Below are positions 1 through 12,825 of a stretch of 64,000 bases of DNA, piece after piece. Every line of letters begins with the position of its first letter. Position 1 is the stretch's first letter. Source of the DNA: Alkalihalophilus pseudofirmus (lineage in GTDB: Bacteria; Bacillota; Bacilli; Bacillales; Bacillaceae_D); the NCBI RefSeq assembly GCF_029094545.1, contig NZ_CP117835.1, positions 3,142,001 through 3,206,000 on the forward strand, given 5' to 3'. The position numbers and the translations under genes are program-made. Below the pieces are notes generated by a model that made no database searches, was not told the origin of the DNA, and saw only the letters and a program-made list of their open reading frames with translations.

Positions 1-670
1 GTGTGATGTTATGTTCTTTCAGTTTCCTTACGTAAGGGGCCATTCGATAGTGCCAACCTTGATCAGAATGAATCAAGAGATCATCGCCTTTATTTAGGTG
101 CTTTAACCCTTGGTCCAACATCGTATCGACCAAATCATACGTTGGTCTTGATTGGAGCGTATAGGTTATCAGTTCGCCGTTAAACAGGTCAAATAGTGGA
201 GACAGATAGAGCTTCTGTCCAAACAATTTAAATTCCGTAATGTCTGTCACCCACTTTTGATTAGGCTTCTCGGCTCTAAAGTTACGGTTTAGGATGTTTG
301 GAGCTGCTTTTCCAACTTCTCCTTTATATGATTTGTATTTTTTCATTCGTACAAGGCATTTAAGCCCTAGGTCTCTCATCATTCGAAGCACTTTCTTTTT
401 GTTAATCGCATATCCCTTTTCCTGAAGGAGGTCTGTAATACGACGATAGCCATATCGACCAAAGTGCTTATGGTAAATGAATGCAATTCTTCTTTTCCAT
501 TTTCGATCAGGATCTGGTTCGCTCCATTTTTTTACAAGGTTATAGTAAGTGCTTCTAGGCATCTTGGCTATCTTTAACATTCGAATCACCGGGAATTCGT
601 TCCTTAGTTCATATACTACTTTCGCTTTGATTTTGTTGGTGATTGTTTTTCCTGAACTAAGGCTTTCAGC
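1..670 (-). CDS. IS3-family transposase OrfB (integrase core), partial
   Basis: This frame is open from the slip site at 670 down to the window edge, in -1 phase relative to OrfA. After an HTH_21-like N-terminal part (YRRITDLLQEKGYAINKKKV), the retroviral-type integrase core appears. The first catalytic Asp is in WVTDITEF and the second in LLIHSDQGWHY; the final Glu must lie beyond base 1. Expected product is an OrfAB fusion that cuts and joins DNA strands. No stop or frameshift is seen inside the visible part. The coordinate 670 marks the frame change rather than an independent start codon. Confidence 0.88.
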
Positions 671-1146
671 TTTTTTAAATACGCATTCTCCATACGCAGG
701 TGTTCCAGTTCTCTTTTCATCTCTTCTATCGATTGGGTTGAAGAGTCGCTGTTGCCCTTGTTTTTATTCTGATTAGAAGTCATTGTAGAAAGCCCCTTTT
801 CTCTTGGTTCAAGGGCATCTTCTCCAGCTGTTTCCCACTTTTTCTTCCATCTGCGAAGCATACATGGAACGGGAATATGAAAAATGGCTGATGCCTCTCG
901 AATGGAGTAATTCTCTTCGGTCATAAATTGAATTACTTTCAGTTTAAAGGCAGCTGAATAGTTTGTATAGGGAAAGGTAAAAGCTTGATCCCCATGATAG
1001 CGAACTAACATCACCCAATATCGCAGCGTCGAATCATCTACGCCCACTTGATTTGCAAGTTCTCGATAACTGATGATTTCATTTAGATAACGTTTAGCCG
1101 CTTGAAGTTTATATTCCTTGGTGAACGTGGTCATTGATGAAGGCAC
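616..1146 (-). CDS. IS3-family transposase OrfA
   Basis: A 176-residue OrfA protein that binds the ends of the element. Residues about 10-60 and 65-115 each look like helix-turn-helix units of the IS150 OrfA kind (ELANQVGVDDSTLRYW and SIREASAIFHIPVPCMLRRW). Residues about 137-165 form a leucine-rich coiled coil (MKRELEHLRMENAYLKKL), which overlaps the frameshift site, as is usual in IS3 elements. The start is ATG; an AGGTGCC stretch lies just upstream but no strong ribosome site is seen. OrfA alone is expected to act as a regulator, and the OrfAB fusion as the transposase. Confidence 0.9.
   Translation of the reverse strand: MPSSMTTFTKEYKLQAAKRYLNEIISYRELANQVGVDDSTLRYWVMLVRYHGDQAFTFPYTNYSAAFKLKVIQFMTEENYSIREASAIFHIPVPCMLRRWKKKWETAGEDALEPREKGLSTMTSNQNKNKGNSDSSTQSIEEMKRELEHLRMENAYLKKLKALVQEKQSPTKSKRK
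670..676 (-). other. Programmed -1 ribosomal frameshift site (A AAA AAG)
   Basis: Read on the minus strand, the heptamer is A AAA AAG in the OrfA reading phase (codons TTA AAA AAG). A one-base slip back at this point enters the OrfB frame, which is open from here to the window edge. This heptamer is the commonest slip site in the IS3 family. The OrfA stop lies 54 bases further on. Confidence 0.85.
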
Positions 1147-1162
1147 CTCCTATTGTTGATTG

Positions 1163-1190
1163 AGGTGTCCAACAATAGGGGTGCAGTACA
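1163..1190 (-). repeat. Outer terminal inverted repeat of the IS3-like element
   Basis: Read on the minus strand this begins TGTACTGCACCCCTATTG, the TGTACTG...CCC form of end found in IS150-group elements. It lies just upstream of OrfA. The partner end is outside the window, so the repeat and any target-site duplication cannot be confirmed here. Confidence 0.7.
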
Positions 1191-1332
1191 GCTTTGCTCT
1201 GTGGGATCTCACTCATGCTCTAGTCCCCACAGAAGTCTTCACCTATTTCATCCGCTAAGTTTCTCTACTGTTCTGAAGTGTAGTAGAAATTTGGTTAATT
1301 TAGCTTAACTAAATACTACTTATTATATTTTT
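1191..1332. other. Non-coding flank between the IS and the leu terminator
   Basis: No gene is seen. The part nearest the IS contains GTGGG...CCCAC arms about 20 bases apart (about 1201-1230), a weak hairpin of unknown meaning that could be a remnant of another element. The rest is AT-rich with no ribosome site or long reading frame. Confidence 0.4.
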
Positions 1333-1373
1333 CACAGTAAAAAAGCACCTGGCAAAGGTGCTTTTTTACTGTG
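1333..1373. terminator. Bidirectional terminator after leuD
   Basis: Perfect 18-base arms (CACAGTAAAAAAGCACCT and its complement) around a 5-base loop. The stem carries A and T runs on opposite sides, so it can end transcription from either strand. It lies downstream of leuD and separates the leu cluster from the insertion sequence. Confidence 0.85.
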
Positions 1374-1475
1374 AGGAGGAGTAACTAAACAATATTCTCG
1401 CTCCGTTGATTTAGCGGAAGGGCTGCGTCTATTTCAGGAGCGGCGTGTATGCTCTCTCCCAGCCCTTTTTCTTTC

Positions 1476-2069
1476 TTATACAGGCTGACCTGCCATTTTG
1501 TCTTCATACTCTTTGATTTTCCCGTCGTATTTGAGCGTTAAGCTGATCTCATCCCAGCCATTTAGGAGCATTTCCTTCCAGTATGGGTCAATGGCAAAAG
1601 AAGTCTTAAAATCCTCTGATTGGATCGTTTGGTTTTCAAGATCTACGGTCAATCTTAATTCTTCGTTCTCCCCTTTTTGCAACAGCTGATAAACATACTT
1701 TTCATCTAGTCGAATCGGAAGCATCCCGTTCTTTAAGCAGTTGTTATAAAAAATATCGGCAAAATTAGGAGCGATCACGACTCTGAAGCCATAATCATGC
1801 AATGCCCAAGGTGCATGCTCACGAGACGATCCACAGCCAAAGTTATGACCAGCTACTAAAATAGTCGCTCCTTTTGCATGAGGTTGATTAAGCTCAAATT
1901 CTTCGTTTTCACTTCCATCTGCCTTAAAGCGCCAATCAAAAAATAAAAATTGACCAAATCCCGTACGTTCAACTCTTTTTAAGAATTGCTTAGGAATGAT
2001 TTGATCCGTATCCACATTCACTCGGTTCATCGTTGCCGCCTTACCTTCGTGCACTTTTAATGGTTCCAT
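1476..2069 (-). CDS. leuD: 3-isopropylmalate dehydratase small subunit
   Basis: Small subunit of isopropylmalate isomerase, which converts 2-isopropylmalate to 3-isopropylmalate in leucine synthesis together with LeuC. It has 197 residues, the usual length. It shows the swivelling-domain motifs NVDTDQIIPKQFL near residue 20 and GHNFGCGSSREHAPWAL near residue 75. It is the last gene of the cluster, 12 bases after leuC, and is followed by a terminator. Confidence 0.97.
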   Translation of the reverse strand: MEPLKVHEGKAATMNRVNVDTDQIIPKQFLKRVERTGFGQFLFFDWRFKADGSENEEFELNQPHAKGATILVAGHNFGCGSSREHAPWALHDYGFRVVIAPNFADIFYNNCLKNGMLPIRLDEKYVYQLLQKGENEELRLTVDLENQTIQSEDFKTSFAIDPYWKEMLLNGWDEISLTLKYDGKIKEYEDKMAGQPV

Positions 2070-2081
2070 CCTATATCCCTC

Positions 2082-3503
2082 CTATGTTGTTAGTGTTTTT
2101 CCTTTTTTGTAATCACGTACATCAACAAAATGGCCAGCAAGAGCTGTTGCAGCTGCCATCTCAGGACTAACCAAATGCGTTCTAGAACCTTTCCCTTGAC
2201 GCCCCTCAAAATTACGATTGGATGTAGAGGCACAGCGTTCTCCTTCTGGAACGACATCAGGGTTCATACTTAAACACATGCTGCACCCAGAATCGCGCCA
2301 CTCAAAACCAGCTTCAATAAATAATTGATCCAAGCCCTCTTTCTCCGCTTGTTTCTTTACTTTTTGAGAACCAGGTACCACCAATGCACGCACGCCGTCC
2401 GCTACTTTTCTTCCATTAATTATTGATGCTGCTGCACGAAGATCGCTTAGACGGGAATTTGTACAGGAACCGATAAAGACATGCTGAACCGCTATTTCTT
2501 GAATTGGTGTTCCAGGTTTTAGATCCATATATTCCAATGCTTGCTCGATCCCACGTCTATCTGCCTCAGATACCGCTTCACTTGGGGATGGAATCAACTT
2601 CGAAACACCGATCCCTTGCGACGGGTTTGTGCCCCAAGTAACCATTGGTTCAATTTCTTCAGCACTAATCGTTACTGTTCGGTCGTATTTTGCTCCCTCA
2701 TCCGTTGCTAGTTTGCTCCATTGTTGCGTTAGCACTCTGAACGCTTCCCCACTTGGAACATACTCGCGGCCTTCTAAGTAATCAAATGTAACTTGGTCTG
2801 GGCTGATTAATCCAGCTTTCGCACCAGCTTCAATGGACATATTACAAATGGTCATTCTCTCTTCCATTGTCATTCCGCGAATTGCTTCGCCTGTAAATTC
2901 GATGACCGAACCGGTTCCTACATCGACCCCGAATTTTGCGATAATCGCTAAAATAACATCCTTAGCTGAAATGCCAGGTTTAAGCTTGCCGTCAATGTTC
3001 ACTTCCAATGTTTTTGGCTTTGACTGCCAAAGGGATTGTGTAGCTAAAACATGCTCTACCTCACTTGTACCAATACCAAAGGCAAGCGCCCCAAAAGCCC
3101 CGTGAGTTGATGTGTGACTATCTCCGCAAACAATCGTTTTCCCAGGTTGAGTAAGGCCCAGCTCAGGACCGATTACGTGGACAATACCATTCTCCGGATG
3201 TTCAAGATCTACCACATCAATTCCAAATTCATCACAGTTTTTCTGAAGGGTTTCAATCTGTGTTTTGGCAATCTGATCTGTAATATTATAACGATCAACC
3301 GTCGGAACATTATGATCCATCGTTGCAAATGTTAAATCCGGTCTCCTTACCTTTCGATTGTTTAGCCTTAGGCCTTCAAATGCTTGAGGAGATGTCACTT
3401 CATGTACCATGTGCAGGTCAATATAGAGCAAACTCGGCTTCCCTTCCTCCTTAATGACTTCATGCTGATCCCATATTTTCTCTATAATCGTTTTTGGGGT
3501 CAT
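2082..3503 (-). CDS. leuC: 3-isopropylmalate dehydratase large subunit
   Basis: Catalytic 4Fe-4S subunit of isopropylmalate isomerase, 473 residues. The three cluster-ligand cysteines are visible in GSCTNSR (about residue 348) and [12 protein letters not shown] (about 408 and 411). The aconitase-type motif [18 protein letters not shown] lies near residue 130. The ATG is preceded by a GGGAGGG ribosome site. The gap of about 136 bases from leuB is larger than other spacings in the operon and can form a small hairpin. Confidence 0.97.
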   Translation of the reverse strand: MTPKTIIEKIWDQHEVIKEEGKPSLLYIDLHMVHEVTSPQAFEGLRLNNRKVRRPDLTFATMDHNVPTVDRYNITDQIAKTQIETLQKNCDEFGIDVVDLEHPENGIVHVIGPELGLTQPGKTIVCGDSHTSTHGAFGALAFGIGTSEVEHVLATQSLWQSKPKTLEVNIDGKLKPGISAKDVILAIIAKFGVDVGTGSVIEFTGEAIRGMTMEERMTICNMSIEAGAKAGLISPDQVTFDYLEGREYVPSGEAFRVLTQQWSKLATDEGAKYDRTVTISAEEIEPMVTWGTNPSQGIGVSKLIPSPSEAVSEADRRGIEQALEYMDLKPGTPIQEIAVQHVFIGSCTNSRLSDLRAAASIINGRKVADGVRALVVPGSQKVKKQAEKEGLDQLFIEAGFEWRDSGCSMCLSMNPDVVPEGERCASTSNRNFEGRQGKGSRTHLVSPEMAAATALAGHFVDVRDYKKGKTLTT

Positions 3504-3608
3504 ATGATTTCCCTCCCTTTACTTAATAATTGTTTACATATAAATGTTTTACGTACGAATATTTTACGTCCAAATGTATCATTCAGATGATCAAGGTATT
3601 AAAAGAGG

Positions 3609-3628
3609 GCAATGGATGAATCCACTGC
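3609..3628 (-). other. Small hairpin in the leuB-leuC intergenic RNA
   Basis: In the minus-strand RNA, GCAGUGGA and UCCAUUGC pair as eight base pairs with one G-U around a UUCA loop, followed by a short U run. It could stabilise or process the mRNA, or give partial termination between leuB and leuC. The same gap holds two TTTACGT repeats of unknown role. Confidence 0.4.
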
Positions 3629-3639
3629 ACCTGCTTTTA

Positions 3640-4725
3640 TTACACACGAATATGGTTTAATTGCTTAATGACTTCATCTGTCACTTCATCGGTTGAAGCC
3701 TGCGCCTCTCCTTCTTTTGCAAGGTCAGCTGTACGAACCCCGCTTTCAAGCACCGCGCTAACAGCTTCCTCAAGCACACGAGCTTCCACTTCTAATCCGA
3801 ATTCATATTTTAATAGCATGGCAACAGACGAAATCGTCGCAAGCGGATTCGCTTTGTTTGTTCCAGCAATATCAGGAGCTGATCCATGAATTGGCTCATA
3901 TAAACTTGGTCCAACTGCAGAGAGACTGGCAGACGGCAGCATTCCAAGAGATCCAGTCAGCATAGAAGCCTCATCACTCAAAATATCGCCAAACATATTC
4001 TCTGTAACCACCACATCGAAGTAAGCCGGCTGACGAATCAACTGCATGGCAGCATTATCTACAAGCATATGCTCATAGCTTACATCTGGGTAATCAGCTG
4101 CTACCTGCTCCACTACTTCTCTCCATAAACGGCTTGATTCAAGTACATTCGCTTTATCTACTGAGGTTACTTTTCCGCGTCTGACTTGAGCTAGTTCAAA
4201 GCCTTTACGAACGATACGTTCAATTTCATGACGTGTATAAGTAAGCGTATCAATGGCTAATTCATCACTGCCTTCCCCTCTGCGCTCACGAGGTTCGCCG
4301 AAGTAGATGCCCCCTGTTAGTTCCCGTACGATAATAAAATCTACTCCTTTGATTCTCTCAGGCTTTAAAGGTGAAGCATCCAGTAAACTTTCATAACATG
4401 TCACTGGTCTAAGGTTTGCAAATAATTGCAGCTCTTTTCTTAATTTGAGCAGTCCTTTTTCAGGACGCATTTCAGGTGCTAATTGATCCCACTTAGGGCC
4501 CCCGACTGCGCCAAGGATGATCGCATCACTTTGACGGCAAACATCAAGAGTCTGATCAGGAAGCGGGTTTTCATGCTGATCAACAGCACACCCGCCAATA
4601 TCTGCAAACGTATAGTCAAATTGATGATTAAATTGTTCAGCAAGCTGGTCTAACACTCGTAGTGCTGAGCCTACTACTTCTGGTCCAATCCCGTCTCCAG
4701 GAAGGACAGCAATGGTCTTCTTCAT
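3640..4725 (-). CDS. leuB: 3-isopropylmalate dehydrogenase
   Basis: NAD-dependent oxidative decarboxylation of 3-isopropylmalate to 2-ketoisocaproate. It has 361 residues with the N-terminal LPGDGIGPEV motif, the substrate loop RELTGGIYFGEPRER near residue 134, the metal-binding region ENMFGDILSDEASMLTGSLG near 242, and the nucleotide-binding YEPIHGSAPDIAG near 276. It follows leuA by 11 bases, and an AGGAGGG ribosome site overlaps the leuA end. Confidence 0.97.
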   Translation of the reverse strand: MKKTIAVLPGDGIGPEVVGSALRVLDQLAEQFNHQFDYTFADIGGCAVDQHENPLPDQTLDVCRQSDAIILGAVGGPKWDQLAPEMRPEKGLLKLRKELQLFANLRPVTCYESLLDASPLKPERIKGVDFIIVRELTGGIYFGEPRERRGEGSDELAIDTLTYTRHEIERIVRKGFELAQVRRGKVTSVDKANVLESSRLWREVVEQVAADYPDVSYEHMLVDNAAMQLIRQPAYFDVVVTENMFGDILSDEASMLTGSLGMLPSASLSAVGPSLYEPIHGSAPDIAGTNKANPLATISSVAMLLKYEFGLEVEARVLEEAVSAVLESGVRTADLAKEGEAQASTDEVTDEVIKQLNHIRV

Positions 4726-4736
4726 ACTGAGCCCTC

Positions 4737-7302
<2,566 letters not shown>

Positions 7303-7343
7303 TCATCTCTCCCTTGTTTTGGTTGTTTTAGTTTTTTAATTTA

Positions 7344-7865
7344 TTAGTTAATTAAGGTTAAACGATAGGAATCATTGAGCGGTTTTTTATGACCGCGATT
7401 AAATGCTGTGATCCCTGTACGGGCCAATTCTTTGATCCCATACGGTCTCAAAAGATCAATAAAAGCTTCCACTTTTGGATGGTCTCCAGTAATTTGGATC
7501 GTCATGCTCTCACGGCCGATATCTATAATCGACGCTCTAAATGGATTCACTAGAGCAGCAATTTCTCCCCTTTGAGCCGTAGATGCCACAATTTTAATTA
7601 GAGCAAGCTCTCTAGCTACAATCGCCTCATCTGTGATGTCTTTTACTTTTAACACATCTACTTGCTTATTCAGCTGTTTAATGACCTGCTCTACATTTTC
7701 CATTTGATCAGCGTTTACGACAAAGGTCATTCGTGAAATGGAAGGATTCTCTGTCACGCCAACCGTAATGCTCTCAATGTTGTAATGCCTTCTTGCAAAT
7801 AAACCTGTAATTCGATTCAGCACACCAGATGTATTGTTTACTAGGGCTGTGATCGTACGTTTCAT
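7344..7865 (-). CDS. ilvN: Acetolactate synthase small (regulatory) subunit
   Basis: Regulatory partner of IlvB, 173 residues. An N-terminal ACT domain ([19 protein letters not shown]...[11 protein letters not shown]) binds the feedback amino acid, and a C-terminal ACT-like domain follows. It overlaps the ilvB stop by four bases, which implies coupled translation and equal subunit supply. In Bacillus this gene is also called ilvH. Confidence 0.95.
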   Translation of the reverse strand: MKRTITALVNNTSGVLNRITGLFARRHYNIESITVGVTENPSISRMTFVVNADQMENVEQVIKQLNKQVDVLKVKDITDEAIVARELALIKIVASTAQRGEIAALVNPFRASIIDIGRESMTIQITGDHPKVEAFIDLLRPYGIKELARTGITAFNRGHKKPLNDSYRLTLIN

Positions 7866-9586
7866 GGCTTAACCCCCTCCATTTGGTGCTGTCCTTTCCC
7901 TGGTGAAATCATAGGATAGACATTTTCTTGTTTTGCTACCCTGCAGTCCATTAAGACTGGTCCAGGATAGTCAAACATTTCTTTTAGAGCAGATTCCAGC
8001 TCGTGCAGCTCATTTACCTGCATCCCTTTAATATCATAGGCTTCAGCCAGCTTAACAAAGTTTGGCTGAACCGGGAATAAAGAGTTTGAGTAACGCTCCC
8101 CATGGAATAATTGCTGCCACTGTCTAACCATTCCAAGAGCGGCATTGTTAACAATCATGATCTTGATTGGAAGGTTCAGCTCTTGCAGGATAGAAAGCTC
8201 TTGCGCTGTCATTTGAAAGCCTGCGTCTCCAATGATCGCTACAACCGGTTTATCCGGCTTTGCAAATTGAGCTCCAATGGCTGCCGGGAAGCCGAATCCC
8301 ATTGTTCCAAGGCCGCCTGAGGTTACCCATTGGTTAGGATGGTTGAACTTATAGAACTGAGCTGACCACATTTGATGCTGACCAACATCTGTTGTCACGA
8401 CCGCTTCACCTTTTGTCACTTCATAAATCTTTTCGATTAGGTGCTGCGGCTTGATTGTTTCACCGTCTTGGACATACCATAATGGATACTCTTCTTTCAG
8501 CCCGCTCAACCATGTTTTCCACTCCTGATGTTCACCGCGCTCTCCCTCTTCTTCAATCAACATTTTCAGCGCTTCTTTGGCATCCCCTACTACTGGAATC
8601 TCTGTCGGAACATTTTTGCCAATTTCAGCAGGATCGATATCAATATGAGCCACTTTTGCGTTTGGAGCAAAGTGTGCCAAGTTTCCAGTTAATCGATCAT
8701 CAAACCTTGCACCGATACTGATTAAAAGATCAGCTTCATGGAGAGCCATGTTCGCTGTATACGTCCCGTGCATCCCGGCCATTCCGAGATGCAATTCATC
8801 TTCACCTGGGAAACTGCCCAAACCAAGAAGAGTGTTTACAACTGGAATTTGCTGTTGTTCTACATACTGAGCGAGTTCTTCTGAAGCTTTTGCGTGTAGA
8901 ACTCCTGCCCCTGCAAGAATGACTGGCTTTTTAGCAGCTGTGACCGAATCAACCACCTTGCGAATTTGCAGTTTATTTGGAATAATCGTCGGCTGATACC
9001 CCGGGAGGTCAACCTCTTTATCGTAATCAAATAATCCTGTTGCTAAAGATACGTCTTTAGGGAGGTCGATTAATACAGGTCCTGGTCTTCCAGTCGTTGC
9101 AATATGGAAAGCCTCTTTAATAATTCTTGGCAGCTCATCAACAGAGCGTACTTGGTAGTTATGTTTAGTGATTGGCATGGTAATTCCGATCATATCCGCC
9201 TCTTGGAAAGCATCTGTTCCAATGACTGTTGTTGCTACCTGTCCCGTAATGACTACAAGCGGCAGGGAATCAATCATCGCATCAGCAATTCCTGTCACAA
9301 CATTTGTCGCTCCCGGACCTGATGTCACGATACATACACCAGGCTTTCCAGATACTCTTGCATACCCTTCAGCTGCGTGAATCGCACCTTGCTCATGTCT
9401 TGCTAAAATATGTCTGATTCCTGTTTTATAGATTTCATCGTAGGTTGGAAGAATAGCTCCTCCTGGGTATCCAAAAATGACATCAACATCCTCACAGGCT
9501 AATGCTTTAATCAGCATACTAGAACCCGACATTTCTTTTGCTTGTGCATTTGTTTCGGTTTCCATACTTTGCAACTTTGTGCTCAC
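7862..9586 (-). CDS. ilvB: Acetolactate synthase large (catalytic) subunit
   Basis: ThDP-dependent enzyme that condenses pyruvate into acetolactate, 574 residues. The catalytic Glu lies in [16 protein letters not shown] near residue 63. Central FAD-binding-type and C-terminal ThDP domains follow, the latter with [13 protein letters not shown]...NN near 450-480. The start is GTG with a GGAGGAAG ribosome site just upstream. It is the first gene after the Leu T-box leader. Confidence 0.97.
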   Translation of the reverse strand: MSTKLQSMETETNAQAKEMSGSSMLIKALACEDVDVIFGYPGGAILPTYDEIYKTGIRHILARHEQGAIHAAEGYARVSGKPGVCIVTSGPGATNVVTGIADAMIDSLPLVVITGQVATTVIGTDAFQEADMIGITMPITKHNYQVRSVDELPRIIKEAFHIATTGRPGPVLIDLPKDVSLATGLFDYDKEVDLPGYQPTIIPNKLQIRKVVDSVTAAKKPVILAGAGVLHAKASEELAQYVEQQQIPVVNTLLGLGSFPGEDELHLGMAGMHGTYTANMALHEADLLISIGARFDDRLTGNLAHFAPNAKVAHIDIDPAEIGKNVPTEIPVVGDAKEALKMLIEEEGERGEHQEWKTWLSGLKEEYPLWYVQDGETIKPQHLIEKIYEVTKGEAVVTTDVGQHQMWSAQFYKFNHPNQWVTSGGLGTMGFGFPAAIGAQFAKPDKPVVAIIGDAGFQMTAQELSILQELNLPIKIMIVNNAALGMVRQWQQLFHGERYSNSLFPVQPNFVKLAEAYDIKGMQVNELHELESALKEMFDYPGPVLMDCRVAKQENVYPMISPGKGQHQMEGVKP

Positions 9587-9667
9587 ATCTCTTCCTCCTC
9601 ACAAACTATCTTTTTGAACATTCTGTATTTTTATTGTGAATGAATATCTTGCATCTTTTTTATCAAA

Positions 9668-9957
9668 TAAAAAAATCTTTCCACTCCACAACAAGCCGTT
9701 AAGGTAACGACTGAAGGGGTGAAAAGATTCTTTTCACGGTACCACCCTTGTTCGCTGAATAACATGCATTCAGCCTCTTGGACAAGCCAGGCTTATCACA
9801 TTTTGATAACGAGTGCTTTTAACACTCGACCAACCCTAGTAGAATATTCGTTCAGGTTGACACTCAGAGGTGAGCTTCTTCATTAGAGCAACGCCGCCTC
9901 TCAGCACCAGCAGCTCTCTGTAGTTGCTACTTCTAATGAATACTTTTCCTCTTCTTC
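9668..9957 (-). ncRNA. T-box riboswitch (tRNA-Leu) of the ilvBNC-leuABCD part
   Basis: The minus-strand RNA carries the T-box core AAGGGTGGTACCGTG (9735-9752). Upstream is a long stem I that begins near GAAGTAGCAACTACAGAGAG. The specifier is CUC (9872-9874), followed by ACCUCUGAG, so uncharged tRNA-Leu should bind. The terminator arms AATCTTTTCACCCC and GGAGTGGAAAGATT with a T run lie at 9668-9729. When leucine is scarce the antiterminator forms and ilvB transcription proceeds. It lies between ilvD and ilvB, so read-through from ilvE-ilvD would also pass through it. Confidence 0.95.
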
Positions 9958-9967
9958 GTTTTAACTA

Positions 9968-11635
9968 TTAAATTTTCATAACTCCGCCAGTATTCGCGGA
10001 TGTAACTAATTTTGAGTAACGTGCTAAATATCCTTTTTTCACTTTAGGTTCAGGTGCTACAAAGCCTTCTTTACGCTCTGCATGTTCTTCAGGTGTAACT
10101 AACCATTCAAGCGTACGGTTCGTTAAATCGATGCGGATCTTATCCCCGTTTTCAACGAATGCGATCGGACCGCCTTCCGCTGCTTCTGGAGAAATATGAC
10201 CAATCGATATTCCTCGAGATGCACCTGAGAACCTTCCATCTGTAATCAGAGCAACCTTTGTACCAAGTCCTCTACCTACAATCGATGATGTCGGGGCAAG
10301 CATTTCTGGCATTCCCGGTCCGCCTTTAGGTCCCTCATAGCGGATAACGACTACATGACCTTCCTTAACGGTTCCATCATCAATTCCTTTTTGAGCCTCT
10401 TCTTGAGAGTTAAAGATAATTGCTTCTCCTTCAAATACTTTAATAGAAGGATCAACCGCCCCTACTTTGATCACCGCCCCGTCAGGTGCAAGGTTTCCAT
10501 AAAGAATGGAAAGGCCGCCGACAGGACTATAAGGGTTATCTTTGCGACGAATAACATCGTCGTTTGTAATTTCTGCATGTGCTACATTTTCATATAAGCT
10601 CTTGCCAGTAATCGTAATTCGATCAGGGTGAATCGCTCCGTCGATATGACAAAGTTCTTTCATGATCGCACTTACTCCCCCGGCTTGATGAACGTCATCC
10701 ATTGAATAATCAGAAGCAGGACTGATTTTAGATAAGTAAGGCACTCTCTCAGCCACTTTATTAATACGATTTAAGTCGTACTCAATTTCTGCTTCATTCG
10801 CAATAGCTAATGTATGAAGAACTGTATTTGTTGATCCACCCATTGCCATATCTAGAGCAAAGGCATCATCAATTGCTTCTTCTGTAATGATATCGCGAGG
10901 CTTTATATCTTTTTCAATTAAGTTCATTAAATGCTTAGCTGCATCCTTAATTAATTGGTGGCGAGCTTCGCTTGTCGCAACCATAGTGCCGTTACCAGGC
11001 AGGGCTACACCAAGCATTTCCATTAAGGAGTTCATCGAGTTTGCTGTGAACATTCCAGAACAAGATCCGCAAGTCGGACAAGCACTCTGTTCAATTTCAA
11101 GCAGCTCTTCTCTTGTCATAGCCCCTGATGAGAATGCCCCGACTCCTTCAAATACAGAAGCGAGTGAAAGGCTTTTGCCATCTTTTGTACGCCCTGCTTC
11201 CATCGGTCCTCCTGATACAAATACAGAAGGGACATTCGTTCTAACAGAAGCCATTAACATCCCTGGTGTGATTTTATCGCAGTTTGGAATGTAGAATACT
11301 CCGTCAAACCAGTGCGCATTGATTACTGTTTCTGCTGCATCACAGATAATTTCCCGGCTCGGAAGCGAGTAACGCATCCCGATATGCCCCATAGCAATTC
11401 CATCATCTACGCCGATCGTGTTAAATTCGAATGGAATTCCACCTGCATCTCTAATTGCTTGCTTAGCTACTTCTGCAAATTTATTAAGATGCATGTGGCC
11501 TGGAATAATATCAATATATGAATTACACACTCCGATAAATGGTTTATCCATTTCATCTTCTCGTACACCAGCGGCTCTCAGTAAGCTTCGGTGCGGTGCG
11601 CGATCGATGCCTTTTTTAATCATGTCACTTCTCAT
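9968..11635 (-). CDS. ilvD: Dihydroxy-acid dehydratase
   Basis: Fe-S dehydratase giving 2-keto acids for valine, isoleucine and leucine, 555 residues. Cluster cysteines are visible in [13 protein letters not shown] (about residue 37), [10 protein letters not shown] (about 119) and [17 protein letters not shown] (about 190). [17 protein letters not shown] near 270 and [19 protein letters not shown] near 465 are family signatures. It lies upstream of the T-box, whereas in B. subtilis ilvD stands apart from the ilv-leu operon. Confidence 0.97.
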   Translation of the reverse strand: MRSDMIKKGIDRAPHRSLLRAAGVREDEMDKPFIGVCNSYIDIIPGHMHLNKFAEVAKQAIRDAGGIPFEFNTIGVDDGIAMGHIGMRYSLPSREIICDAAETVINAHWFDGVFYIPNCDKITPGMLMASVRTNVPSVFVSGGPMEAGRTKDGKSLSLASVFEGVGAFSSGAMTREELLEIEQSACPTCGSCSGMFTANSMNSLMEMLGVALPGNGTMVATSEARHQLIKDAAKHLMNLIEKDIKPRDIITEEAIDDAFALDMAMGGSTNTVLHTLAIANEAEIEYDLNRINKVAERVPYLSKISPASDYSMDDVHQAGGVSAIMKELCHIDGAIHPDRITITGKSLYENVAHAEITNDDVIRRKDNPYSPVGGLSILYGNLAPDGAVIKVGAVDPSIKVFEGEAIIFNSQEEAQKGIDDGTVKEGHVVVIRYEGPKGGPGMPEMLAPTSSIVGRGLGTKVALITDGRFSGASRGISIGHISPEAAEGGPIAFVENGDKIRIDLTNRTLEWLVTPEEHAERKEGFVAPEPKVKKGYLARYSKLVTSANTGGVMKI

Positions 11636-11710
11636 ATTATCGCCCCTAATTCCCCTTGCTTCTCTCCACTCCGCTCGTCTATTACTATCTCTATATAAGA
11701 CTAACTAGTC

Positions 11711-12616
11711 TCAACTGACTTCTATCTGTTCTTTTTCTGTATATACTTTCTCTCCATCTTCTACAACACGCTTACGGAAGGCCGCTAACAACTTATTCGT
11801 TTCCTTTCCTGGTGTCCCGTCTCCGATGACTCTCCCATCTACTTTTACAACAGCAATCACTTCTGCAGCTGTACCTGTTAAGAAGACTTCATCAGCAACA
11901 TAAACATCGTGTCTAGTAAAAGGTTCTTCCCTCATGTCGTAACCAAGCTCATTAGCGAGCTCGATAATTGCATTACGAGTAATGCCTTCTAGAGCTCCAA
12001 TATATCCTGGAGGTGTGAGAATCTTGTTGCCTTTTACGATAAATACATTGTCCGCAGATCCCTCTGCAACATAGCCTTGATCGTTCAGCATAAGTGCTTC
12101 ACTTACTCCAGCTAAACTGGCTTCAATTTTTACGAGGATATTATTTAGATAGTTCAGTGATTTCACTTTTGGACTTAGTACATCAGGCCGGTTTCTTCTC
12201 GTAGCAACCGTTACAATTTCAAGTCCTGTTTTGTAGAGTTCTTTAGGAAATAAAGCTAATTCCTCTGCAATCACTATGACTTGCGGCTTTGCACAAGATG
12301 ATGGGTCAAGCCCGAGATTGCCTACACCTCTTGAGATCACTAAACGAATATAAGCATTTTTTAATTCGTTTTTTCTTAATGTTTGGACAACAATGTCCGT
12401 CATTTCTTCTTTTGAATGAGGAATCTCTAACATGATTGACTTTGCTGAATAATACAATCTGTCAAGATGTTCGTCTAGTCTAAAGACATTTCCATCGTAG
12501 ACACGAATGCCTTCAAATACGCCATCACCATATAGAAATCCGTGATCATAAACAGACACTTTGGCTTCATGTTTCATAACAAATTGTCCATTTAAATAGA
12601 TCCACTGTTCACTCAT
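11711..12616 (-). CDS. ilvE: Branched-chain amino-acid aminotransferase (class IV)
   Basis: PLP-dependent final step of leucine, isoleucine and valine synthesis, about 301 residues. YDHGFLYGDGVFEGIRVY near residue 18, the PLP lysine in VKSLNYLNNI near 155, and EGSADNVFIVKG near 190 are fold-type IV signatures. I prefer the ATG at 12616 (MSEQWIYLNGQ), which has GGAGAG eight bases upstream, over an in-frame upstream start. The short IlvE form resembles the E. coli-type enzyme rather than the longer B. subtilis YbgE/YwaA. Confidence 0.92.
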   Translation of the reverse strand: MSEQWIYLNGQFVMKHEAKVSVYDHGFLYGDGVFEGIRVYDGNVFRLDEHLDRLYYSAKSIMLEIPHSKEEMTDIVVQTLRKNELKNAYIRLVISRGVGNLGLDPSSCAKPQVIVIAEELALFPKELYKTGLEIVTVATRRNRPDVLSPKVKSLNYLNNILVKIEASLAGVSEALMLNDQGYVAEGSADNVFIVKGNKILTPPGYIGALEGITRNAIIELANELGYDMREEPFTRHDVYVADEVFLTGTAAEVIAVVKVDGRVIGDGTPGKETNKLLAAFRKRVVEDGEKVYTEKEQIEVS

Positions 12617-12750
12617 GCTGCTCACTCTCCAATCAGGCAAAACAATGTCACAAACCATGTTGCCAAGCTCGTTTTACAACTAAAAAGGAACCTAGAATGT
12701 ATCTTCCCTGAGCGGACATTTGTTTTTTCTAAGTTGTTTATTTGAGGTTT

Positions 12751-12779
12751 ATAATACGCTCATTTTGGGAAAGGGTCAA
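12751..12779 (-). promoter_or_regulatory. Candidate sigma-A promoter of ilvE
   Basis: On the minus strand TTGACC (12774-12779), a 17-base spacer and TATTAT (12751-12756). It lies about 130 bases before the ilvE start codon. The untranslated leader in between shows no T-box core. Confidence 0.65.
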
Positions 12780-12825
12780 CCACTTTTGGTAAAATAATTT
12801 GACAATTTAGATTTGTCCGAACTAT

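Larger units (their letters stand above)
1..1190 (-). mobile_element. IS3-family (IS150-like) insertion sequence, truncated by window edge
   Basis: An insertion sequence read on the minus strand. The visible part holds the outer inverted repeat, orfA and most of orfB with two of the three DDE catalytic residues. The remaining end of orfB and the other inverted repeat lie outside the window. Both frames are open with no damage visible, so the copy may be functional. It sits about 285 bases downstream of the last gene of the leu cluster, beyond that cluster's hairpin terminator, so it probably does not interrupt a gene. The family call rests on the two-frame layout, the A-AAA-AAG slip site, the orfA helix-turn-helix and the orfB integrase core. 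Confidence 0.9.

Noticed and set aside
1418-1467. AAGGGCTG/CAGCCCTT arms after leuD as the leu terminator
   Set aside because: The loop is over 30 bases and the T run lies on the plus strand, the wrong side for leuD. The hairpin at 1333-1373 is far better.
9587-9667. A CodY box upstream of ilvB
   Set aside because: I looked for AATTTTCWGAAAATT and saw only loose AT-rich matches; not enough to claim.
10887-11294. A 135-codon plus-strand open frame antisense to ilvD
   Set aside because: ilvD is unmistakable, and the antisense frame has no start signals or recognisable content.
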